A stretch of 64,000 bases of DNA from Bifidobacterium scaligerum. GTDB lineage: Bacteria > Actinomycetota > Actinomycetes > Actinomycetales > Bifidobacteriaceae. The notes below the pieces were generated by a model. That model made no database searches and was not told where the DNA came from. It was given only the letters and a program-made list of their open reading frames with translations. Positions 56,875 through 64,000 of the stretch are shown in pieces. Where the stretch lies: assembly GCF_002802865.1 (NCBI RefSeq), contig NZ_PGLQ01000001.1, positions 310,001 through 374,000 on the forward strand, written 5' to 3'. A program made the translations under genes and the position numbers. How positions within the stretch are numbered: the stretch's first letter is position 1; each line of letters opens with the position of its first letter.

Positions 56875-58187
56875 GCTGCTTCCTTCATCGAACGATTCCA
56901 TTGCTGTTTTGGCACCGAGACGAACACGCGCCATCCTTGTCGATATGGTCCACATGACGATGTGCCGCCGATCGCACGTACACGTGACTCGATATCAGCC
57001 AATCCCATGCCCCGGGACAAGACGCTGCTGTTCTTGCTGTTCGTTTGTTGTTGCGGGATCGCGGGTCCAGGATCCTGCACAACCAACTGCCAGAATGCAG
57101 GAAAATCACGCAGTGTGACTTGCGCTGTGCGAGCTTGGCTGTGGTGGATGACATTCGACAAAGCCTCGCGAATCACTGTGGAGCAACAGCGAGATACGGG
57201 AGCCGGAGCAGAGGCAATATCATTCTCAAGTTCGACGATAAAGCCAGGAGAAATGCCATTGAACGAGCGTACAGCCGCTTCAATCTGCGCAGTAAAATCA
57301 GTGCCGTCATCCTCCAGATCATGTACAGACCGGCGCACCATCATCATCGCATCATCCAATGTTTCGCTCAGCGCTCCAAAATGTTGAGATGCCATGGTGT
57401 CGCCGGTTGCGTCGGCTACGGCTCGTCCGGCTTGAGCTTGCATAATGGCACGAGTCAGCAAATGGCCTACATTGTCGTGAATCTCACGTGCGATACGAGT
57501 ACGCTCACCCAGCGTGGCCATACGGACCGACTGAGCTCGCTCCTCGTCCATATCGGCGAGCCGTACGCGGTTGGACCGGCTCGCCTCACGTGCGCGGTCC
57601 TGCAATGCACGCAACTGGTGACGTTCCTCAGCCTCTTTCGCTGATCGGCCTCCCAGCGCGAAACCTAGCGACGCTATGCCTGCGATAAGTGCGATTCCAG
57701 CCAGGTCGTAGTTCGTTCGATCAACGTCGATTACCGGCAACAGCCAGGCTGCCGCCAGCGGGGCTAGCCATATCCAGTGAGATACGGTAATGCAATATGG
57801 CAGGAAATTCGAAGAATCCTCGGTCAAAAGCGTTTTGTCCGGCCTCAACGAAAAACGATGCAGCTGCGGCGTCGAAGACGGTGATGCTGACATCATCCGC
57901 GCACTCGGCAACCTTGCAGCGTCATAGGCGATGACTGGCAGAAACACGATCCAGTGAGGTATGGCAAACGTCATCAACGCATATCCGGCTACTGGAATCC
58001 ATGCCCATGTTGTTTGTCGCAGCCAGTCGAACAACCCTGTTGCCGACAGTACCAGCAACATTCCAGCGATGATTTTGGCACTGGGAACATTTCCGGACGC
58101 ATTTACCCCCAGAACAGTGCTTTTGACAGCGAATAACAGCACCATGCTGATCGCCACCATCAGCCCTTTTTCCGCCATCGTGCGCAT
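56871..58187 (-). CDS. Sensor histidine kinase (HPK7, LuxR-partner type)
   Basis: 438 residues. Membrane helices (IVFLPVIAYDAARLPS with flanking runs; WIWLAPLAAAWLLPVI; AGIALIAGIASLGFALGG) are followed by HisKA_3: RIAREIHDNVGHLLTRAIMQ (His near 238) and HATPase with EALSNVIHHSQARTAQVTLR, VVQDPGPAIPQQQ, SRGMGLADIESRVRAIGG. The ATP-binding N, D and G boxes are present but the G1 box (DPGPAIP) differs from the usual DDG. It is translationally coupled to the regulator by an ATGA overlap. The signal is unknown. Confidence 0.9.
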   Translation of the reverse strand: MRTMAEKGLMVAISMVLLFAVKSTVLGVNASGNVPSAKIIAGMLLVLSATGLFDWLRQTTWAWIPVAGYALMTFAIPHWIVFLPVIAYDAARLPSARMMSASPSSTPQLHRFSLRPDKTLLTEDSSNFLPYCITVSHWIWLAPLAAAWLLPVIDVDRTNYDLAGIALIAGIASLGFALGGRSAKEAEERHQLRALQDRAREASRSNRVRLADMDEERAQSVRMATLGERTRIAREIHDNVGHLLTRAIMQAQAGRAVADATGDTMASQHFGALSETLDDAMMMVRRSVHDLEDDGTDFTAQIEAAVRSFNGISPGFIVELENDIASAPAPVSRCCSTVIREALSNVIHHSQARTAQVTLRDFPAFWQLVVQDPGPAIPQQQTNSKNSSVLSRGMGLADIESRVRAIGGTSSCGPYRQGWRVFVSVPKQQWNRSMKEAA

Positions 58188-58368
58188 ACGTCCTCCGAAG
58201 TGCGAGCCTTCCCCTTATCCAAGACTACCCGCTTTGTGCAGATGCGGCTCACTCAACAGAAGTTTTTTATGAAGCTTGTGTCAGATCTGTATGTTTTTGC
58301 CTCGGATAGTACCATGTATTGATGTTTCTGATGATTATTCAACGCGTGAAGAGGCAAAGGGGACTCTG

Positions 58369-61300
58369 ATGATGAACGATCATTTGTCTGATTCAGACAG
58401 TGACAAGAAAATCTCTGCATTCGATGAAGCTATGTTCGAACATGCGGTCATTCAACGTCTGCAGTCGTTAGGGTACGAATGGCTATACGGTCCGGATGTA
58501 AACCGTACGAATGAGTTATATCGCGATGCTCTGTTGCCGGGAGTATTGGAAGATTGTTTACATCGTATCAATCCTCAAGCGCATCCTGCTGCTCTTGCTG
58601 AGGCTTTACGTAAGGTAACAGATATCGAAGGGATGGATCTGCTATCCCGCAATATTCAATTCATGGACTATCTCCAATCCGGTGTTGAAGTGTCGTTCTT
58701 CGATGGAGAGAAGACGGACACCGACCATGTGAGAATTATTGATTTTGAGCATCCGGAACGGAATATATTCAATGTGGTCAATCAATGGACATATGTTGAG
58801 TTTGAAGAAAAACGACCTGACATCATCGTATTTGTCAACGGTATGCCACTCGTGGTATTCGAGCTGAAATCGCCGTCACGTGAGAACGTTGATGCTTCGG
58901 ACGCCTATCTGCAGCTGAGAACCTATATGAAGGTCATTCCTTCGCTGTTCACGTACAACGCGTTTTGTGTGATGACCGACATGAGTGACACTCGTGTGGG
59001 AACTATTACGGCCAATGAAGATCGCTTCATGCAATGGAAGACCGCTGATGGTGACTATTCAAAGATTGCTAACAAGATAGCTGTTCGATGGACTACCTTG
59101 CTTGATGGTATGTTTCCGAAAGAACGATTGCTTGATATTCTTCGAAATTTCATCTGTTTCTCCAAGTCAGAAGAAGGAACCGCGAAAATTCTCGCGGCAT
59201 ATCATCAGTACTTCGGTGTTCATAAGGCTGTGGAGAGCACCTTGCGCGCCGTGAATGGCGATGGTAAAGCTGGTGTGTTCTGGCATACTCAGGGTTCCGG
59301 TAAATCATTGTCGATGGTGTTCTATGCTCATTTGCTGGCTGAACAGGTGAATAGTCCAACGATTGTCGTGACTACTGATCGCACTGATTTGGATGGGCAG
59401 TTATATAGTCAGTTCGCTAAATGCTCAGATTTCTTACGCCAGATTCCCCAGCAAGCGGAAAGCCGTGAGAATTTGATCGAACTGTTGGATAGCCGACAGG
59501 CAAACGGCATCATATTCACGACGATGCAGAAGTTCAGTGAATCCGATGAACCGTTATCAGAACGCCGCAACATCGTAGTCATGGCCGACGAAGCGCACCG
59601 CAGTCAGTACGGACTGGAAATAAAACTCCATGCGGATGGTACTCATTCAGTGGGTGATGCGTTAAAAGTCAGGCAAGCGCTCCCGAACGCTTCCTATATA
59701 GGATTTACCGGCACTCCGATTGAGACTCAGGATAAATCCACCCGCGAGATATTCGGTGATTACGTGGACGTGTACGACATGACCCAATCGGTCGAGGACG
59801 GTGCCACTCGTCCGGTGTTCTATGAGAGTCGTGTGGTTTCGCTCAAGCTGGATGAGAACATACTCCGCGAATTGGATGAGCAGTACGAGAACATCTCGGA
59901 TGATGCCGATGAGATGGCTATTGATCGTAGTAAACGTGACTTGGCGACGATGGACAGTGTGCTGGGAGCTCCTGAGACCATTGACTCACTGTGCCGTGAC
60001 ATAGTGAACCACTATGAGGAAAATCGTGCTGATGAGCTGACGGGCAAGGCATTGGTCGTTGCGTATTCGCGGACCATCGCCATGCGCATGTACGATAAGT
60101 TCCTTGAACTGCGCCCGCAGTGGAAAGACAAAGTGCATGTGGTCATGACCTCTTCTAATCAGGACCCGGAGGAATGGCACAAGATTATCGGCAACAAAGC
60201 GCACAAACTGGAGCTGGCTAAAGAATTCAAGGATGATAATAGTCCGTTCAAAATCGCCATCGTTGTAGATATGTGGCTAACCGGCTTCGATGTACCTTCG
60301 CTGTCCACGATGTATGTCTACAAGCCTATGAAAGGACACAACCTCATGCAGGCTGTGGCGCGAGTGAATCGTGTGTATAAGGGCAAGGAAGGCGGCCTGA
60401 TCGTCGATTATATCGGCATCGCCGGTGCCCTGAAACGTGCGATGCACGACTACACTAAGCGTGATCGTGAACGGTATGGCGACATGAACGTGGCCGACAC
60501 TGCATACCCGTTATTCCTCGACAAGCTGAGTGCGTGCCGAGACTTTCTGCATGGTTTGGATTATCAGAACCGAATCCATACCAATTCTGCCGAACAGATG
60601 GCTGAAGCCATCGCGGATGGTGCGGACTACTTACTTGATCCCGAGCGGGAGAAAGATCGTAAGGACTTTATCAAGTGTGCCAAGGAGATGGCCCAAGCAT
60701 TTGGCTTATGCCGCAGCATGGTTGCTGATGAACTGAAGATCGAAGAAGCGTACATCGATGTGTTGCGCACGCAGATGCTGAAAGTGCTAAACGTCAATCC
60801 AGACAACCCGCGTATGTCTTTGAAGGAGATTAACAAGCAAATCGCCGCCATCATGGAGCAAGGCGTACATAACGAAGGCGTTATCGATCTGTTCGAAGAC
60901 CGGACAGTTGAGGTCTCGTTGTTTGATGAATCGTTCCTTGCCGAAGTCGCACAGATGAAGCAGAAGAATCTTGCGTTGGAATTGTTGCGCAAGCTGATTG
61001 ACGATCAGGTCAAGGCATATCGCAAGAAGAGCGTGGTCATGGCTGGCAAGTTCTCCGAGATGTTGCAGCAATCGGTTAATGCATATCTCAACGGCATGCT
61101 CACCAACGCCGAGGTCATCCAGCAGCTGTTGGACATGGCCAAGGAGATTATGGCTGCACGCCAGGAAGGCAAGACGCTGGGTCTGGATGATGAGGAGCTT
61201 GCCTTCTATGATGCGCTGACCAAGCCGCAAGCTATCAAGGATTTCTACGAGAACGATGAGCTGGTTGCTATCACCCGAGAGCTGACTGACACGTTGCGCA

Positions 61301-61470
61301 AGAACCGCACGATAGACTGGCAGAAGAAAGAAGATGCCCGCGCTCGCATGCGTAAGTCAATCAAACGATTGCTGAAGAAGCATAAGTATCCGCCGGACGA
61401 AGTGCCGGAGGCCATCGAGACGGTGATGCAGCAGTGCGAGTTGTGGGTTGACTACGGAGAGGGAAACTGA
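58369..61470 (+). CDS. hsdR: Type I restriction enzyme, R subunit
   Basis: 1033 residues from ATG 58369, with AAAGGGGAC upstream; the frame continues to 58276. Endonuclease domain: RPDIIVFVNGMPLVVFELKS (PD-(D/E)-x-K, about 149-167). SF2 motor: HTQGSGKSLSMVF (Walker A, about 307), MADEAHRSQYGL, IGFTGTPI, SLSTMYVYKPMKGHNLMQAV then ARVNRVYKGKEGGLIVDYIG. C-terminal helical domain binds the methylase. It cuts DNA away from unmethylated recognition sites after translocation. Followed by hsdM 3 bases on. Confidence 0.96.
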   Translation: MMNDHLSDSDSDKKISAFDEAMFEHAVIQRLQSLGYEWLYGPDVNRTNELYRDALLPGVLEDCLHRINPQAHPAALAEALRKVTDIEGMDLLSRNIQFMDYLQSGVEVSFFDGEKTDTDHVRIIDFEHPERNIFNVVNQWTYVEFEEKRPDIIVFVNGMPLVVFELKSPSRENVDASDAYLQLRTYMKVIPSLFTYNAFCVMTDMSDTRVGTITANEDRFMQWKTADGDYSKIANKIAVRWTTLLDGMFPKERLLDILRNFICFSKSEEGTAKILAAYHQYFGVHKAVESTLRAVNGDGKAGVFWHTQGSGKSLSMVFYAHLLAEQVNSPTIVVTTDRTDLDGQLYSQFAKCSDFLRQIPQQAESRENLIELLDSRQANGIIFTTMQKFSESDEPLSERRNIVVMADEAHRSQYGLEIKLHADGTHSVGDALKVRQALPNASYIGFTGTPIETQDKSTREIFGDYVDVYDMTQSVEDGATRPVFYESRVVSLKLDENILRELDEQYENISDDADEMAIDRSKRDLATMDSVLGAPETIDSLCRDIVNHYEENRADELTGKALVVAYSRTIAMRMYDKFLELRPQWKDKVHVVMTSSNQDPEEWHKIIGNKAHKLELAKEFKDDNSPFKIAIVVDMWLTGFDVPSLSTMYVYKPMKGHNLMQAVARVNRVYKGKEGGLIVDYIGIAGALKRAMHDYTKRDRERYGDMNVADTAYPLFLDKLSACRDFLHGLDYQNRIHTNSAEQMAEAIADGADYLLDPEREKDRKDFIKCAKEMAQAFGLCRSMVADELKIEEAYIDVLRTQMLKVLNVNPDNPRMSLKEINKQIAAIMEQGVHNEGVIDLFEDRTVEVSLFDESFLAEVAQMKQKNLALELLRKLIDDQVKAYRKKSVVMAGKFSEMLQQSVNAYLNGMLTNAEVIQQLLDMAKEIMAARQEGKTLGLDDEELAFYDALTKPQAIKDFYENDELVAITRELTDTLRKNRTIDWQKKEDARARMRKSIKRLLKKHKYPPDEVPEAIETVMQQCELWVDYGEGN

Positions 61471-61473
61471 TTC

Positions 61474-62979
61474 ATGGCGAAAAAGACAAGCACCAAAGCC
61501 CTCGGCTTCGAGGAGCAGATTTGGGACGCAGCTTGTAAACTGCGTGGCAACATCGATGCTTCGGAATACAAGAATGTTGTGCTCGGCTTGATTTTCCTCA
61601 AATATATCTCGGATAACTTCGAGGCCAAACACGCCGAATTGGTGGCTGAAGGCGAAGGATTCGAGGAAGATCGCGACGAGTACACGTCCGAGAACATCTT
61701 CTGGGTACCGAGAGAAGCCCGTTGGGAAGTCGTGGCCGCGGCCGCGCACACTCCTGAAGTCGGTAAGGTCATCGATGAATCAATGAGGCTCATCGAGCAG
61801 GAGAACAAGAAACTCAAGGGTGTGCTGCCCAAGAACTTCGCACGTCCTGAACTGGACAAGCGCCGGCTCGGGGAAGTGGTCGACCTGTTCACCAACGTGA
61901 AGATGGCTGAGAATGGAGACACCCATGATTTGCTCGGCCGCACGTATGAATACTGCCTGTCGCAGTTTGCATCGCAGGAGGGTAAGAATGCCGGTGAATT
62001 CTACACGCCGAAGTGCGTGGTGAAGACACTGGTCAATGTGATTGAACCGTTCAAAGGGCGCGTCTATGACCCGGCGTGCGGCTCGGGCGGCATGTTTGTA
62101 CAGTCGGCCGAGTTCGTGCGCAACCATCAGGGTAACATTAACAACATCTCCGTCTATGGTCAGGAGTCGAACCCGACAACGTGGAAGATGGCCACGATGA
62201 ACCTCGCCATTCGTGGTATCGATGCCGATCTTGGCCCGAAAAACGATGACACGTTCTTCAACGATCTGCATCGCACTGAACGGTTTGACTACATTCTCGC
62301 CAATCCACCGTTTAACCTGTCCGATTGGGGCGGCGACAAGCTCAAGGACGATCCACGATGGGAATACGGTGTGCCGCCTGAAGGCAATGCAAACTTCGCA
62401 TGGATGCAGCACATGATTCACCACCTGTCTCAGTCCGGCAGAATCGGTCTGGTGCTTGCCAACGGCTCGCTATCATCCCAGACGAACAATGAAGGGGAGA
62501 TTCGCAAGAACATCGTGAATGCCGGACTGGTCGAAGGTATCGTTGCCATGCCGACGCAGTTGTTCTTTTCCACGCAGATTCCGGTATGCCTATGGTTCCT
62601 TCGCAAAGGTCGTCCTGCTGATTCGAAGACACTATTCGTGGATGCTCGCAATATGGGTACGATGATCAGCCGCTCGCAGCGGACTCTGACCGATGAGGAC
62701 ATTCAGAGGATCGCGTTCACGTTTGATGCGTTCCGTGACGGAACGTTGGAAGAAGAAAAGGGCTTCTCCGCCGCAGTGTCTATCGAAGACATTGCCAAGC
62801 AGGATTACATTCTTACTCCCGGCCGCTATGTCGGCATCGCCGAACAGGAAGAGGACGATGAGCCCTTCGATGAAAAGATGAAGCGTCTGACCGGTGAACT
62901 TGCCAAATGTTTCGAGGAGTCCAACCGACTGCAAGCCGAAATCAAGAAAAACCTGGAGGCGATTGGGTATGGGGTGTAA
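61474..62979 (+). CDS. hsdM: Type I restriction-modification methyltransferase, M subunit
   Basis: 501 residues. It transfers methyl groups to adenine N6. The N-terminal HsdM domain is FEEQIWDAACKLRGNIDASE. SAM site: GEFYTPKCVVKTLVNVIEPF then KGRVYDPACGSGGMFVQSAE (about 199). Catalytic IANPPFN (about 276-282). The C-terminus (EEDDEPFDEKMKRLTGELAK) forms the helix that contacts HsdS. It starts 3 bases after hsdR and overlaps hsdS by 11 bases. Confidence 0.97.
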   Translation: MAKKTSTKALGFEEQIWDAACKLRGNIDASEYKNVVLGLIFLKYISDNFEAKHAELVAEGEGFEEDRDEYTSENIFWVPREARWEVVAAAAHTPEVGKVIDESMRLIEQENKKLKGVLPKNFARPELDKRRLGEVVDLFTNVKMAENGDTHDLLGRTYEYCLSQFASQEGKNAGEFYTPKCVVKTLVNVIEPFKGRVYDPACGSGGMFVQSAEFVRNHQGNINNISVYGQESNPTTWKMATMNLAIRGIDADLGPKNDDTFFNDLHRTERFDYILANPPFNLSDWGGDKLKDDPRWEYGVPPEGNANFAWMQHMIHHLSQSGRIGLVLANGSLSSQTNNEGEIRKNIVNAGLVEGIVAMPTQLFFSTQIPVCLWFLRKGRPADSKTLFVDARNMGTMISRSQRTLTDEDIQRIAFTFDAFRDGTLEEEKGFSAAVSIEDIAKQDYILTPGRYVGIAEQEEDDEPFDEKMKRLTGELAKCFEESNRLQAEIKKNLEAIGYGV

Positions 62980-64000
62980 ATGGAATCAAGAACCGTTACG
63001 TGAGTTCGTTTCGGATCTTTTTAAAGGAGTTGTACCAATATACATCGATGAAGGTCACGAATATGCAGTTCCGGTTATTGGACAGCGATGTGTTAGAAAT
63101 TATGAGATAGATTTGTCTCCTATTCGATTCCATAATGGATTTTCCAAGCCGATTCCGATTCGGAAAATGCTGCGTAAGCATGATATTTTGATTAATGCGA
63201 CAGGTGTCGGTAGCGCTGGAAGAGTTGCTCAAATACGGGATGACATACGAGCAACGATTGATGGCCATGTCATTGTGGTAAGAGCGCAAAAAATTGATCC
63301 TATGTATTTGGGATATGCACTCAAGTGTCAACAGTCGAAAATCGAGCAGTTGGCGGAGGGATCTACTGGTCAAACCGAGATGAATAAGCAACGTTTGCAA
63401 GATGAGATCATCATTTCGTATCCCAATTCAATTGTTGACCAGTTGAAAATAGTTCATATCCTTAATTCCATTGACAGGCAGATAGTATTTCTTAATCAGG
63501 CAAACGGCCATTTGTTGGAGTTGCTATCAGCTAAACACGACGACAATTTCAGTTCTCGGCTTGATGCTGAACTGCGTGATGTGTGTGTTCTTGTAAAGGA
63601 AAAGACTACGGTCGAAAATGCAAATCTCAACACCTATGTCTCAACGGAAAGTCTTATCCCCGATAAAGGCGGTAGACAGCGTGCTTCTGGTCTGCCGCAA
63701 TCCGGGAAAGTGACAGTGTATAAATCAGGCGATATCTTGATTTCTAACATTCGCCCTTACTTTAAGAAAATTTGGTTTGCAGATTGTAACGGCACTTGCT
63801 CGAATGACGTACTGGTCTTCCGCGCAAAGGATGAAAACCTGGCACCTTATATCTTTTTCACCCTTTACTCGGATGTGTTTTTCAGATATATGGTTGCTGG
63901 TTCTAAAGGAACAAAAATGCCACGTGGAGATAGGAACCAGATAATGTCTTATAACATTCCCATCATCAGTAATGAAGCACGAGCATTTTCTAACGACGCC
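62969..64000 (+). CDS. hsdS: Type I specificity subunit HsdS (3' end outside window)
   Basis: An uninterrupted frame of 344 codons begins at ATG 62969 and runs off the right edge. The first target recognition domain spans about 1-145 (VPVIGQRCVRNYEIDLSPIR; INATGVGSAGRVAQI). The central conserved region is DQLKIVHILNSIDRQIVFLN (about 155-175). A second TRD begins about 190 (EKTTVENANLNTYVSTESLI; GDILISNIRPYFKKIWFADC) and lacks its C-terminal conserved region in this window. Base composition is clearly AT-richer than hsdM. It sets the DNA sequence recognised by both M and R subunits. It overlaps hsdM by 11 bases. Confidence 0.93.
   Translation, partial: MGCKWNQEPLREFVSDLFKGVVPIYIDEGHEYAVPVIGQRCVRNYEIDLSPIRFHNGFSKPIPIRKMLRKHDILINATGVGSAGRVAQIRDDIRATIDGHVIVVRAQKIDPMYLGYALKCQQSKIEQLAEGSTGQTEMNKQRLQDEIIISYPNSIVDQLKIVHILNSIDRQIVFLNQANGHLLELLSAKHDDNFSSRLDAELRDVCVLVKEKTTVENANLNTYVSTESLIPDKGGRQRASGLPQSGKVTVYKSGDILISNIRPYFKKIWFADCNGTCSNDVLVFRAKDENLAPYIFFTLYSDVFFRYMVAGSKGTKMPRGDRNQIMSYNIPIISNEARAFSNDA

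Overview
The window reads as a stretch of a Bifidobacterium chromosome, most likely the B. longum group. The gene content points there: an actinobacterial-type SUF operon (sufB-D-C-S-U-T), glgC, GH13 amylase, LuxR-type two-component systems, single-chain serine dehydratase, and the phoH-ybeY-hemolysin-era block. The base composition is about 60% GC, with many strong 3' hairpins. The genus assignment is inference from these genes; no rRNA is present.

Layout. 1-9.97 kb holds the end of an ABC permease, a convergent two-component system whose kinase is a tandem double sensor, proline iminopeptidase with proC, sdaA and ychF. 9.95-14.2 kb is a scarred accessory segment. Three copies of the ychF 3' end mark its junctions. 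It contains a GNAT gene, a 92%-identical fragment of the flavin-binding gene found later, a twice-frameshifted DUF4160 gene next to an intact DUF2442 gene, and a TetR/MFS efflux pair with two matching operators. 14.3-19 kb is an efflux cluster: a flavin-binding protein, a guanidine-III riboswitch in front of an SMR guanidinium exporter, a DHA2-type exporter divergent from its TetR regulator, and an AraJ-like exporter. 19-21.4 kb has a TetR gene divergent from two paralogous seven-helix membrane proteins of unknown function.

21.5-35.6 kb mixes housekeeping and hypothetical genes: an XRE regulator, small membrane proteins, dtd, a DEDD exonuclease, a histidine phosphatase, a uracil permease, a DEAD-box helicase, a hexose-6-phosphate mutarotase, an amylase, and cstA with its small partner. 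35.7-39.3 kb holds Pit/DUF47 phosphate uptake and pyrG. An L,D-transpeptidase follows. The SUF operon (41.4-47.7 kb) is interrupted between sufC and sufS by a 126-base hairpin element. A shorter related element lies after dtd.

47.8-56.1 kb carries glgC, an RNA methyltransferase, tRNA-Leu(GAG), rsmE, hinT, phoH, ybeY, a CBS/CorC membrane protein and era, a translation and ribosome-maturation block. A second kinase/regulator pair (56.1-58.2 kb) precedes a type I restriction-modification operon (hsdR, hsdM and hsdS), which runs off the right edge inside hsdS.

Most interesting: the guanidine-III riboswitch and exporter pair, the tandem kinase with a dead second module, the seven-helix paralogue pair, the hairpin element family sharing a CTCAAGGCCGTT core, and the repeated ychF-tail junctions.
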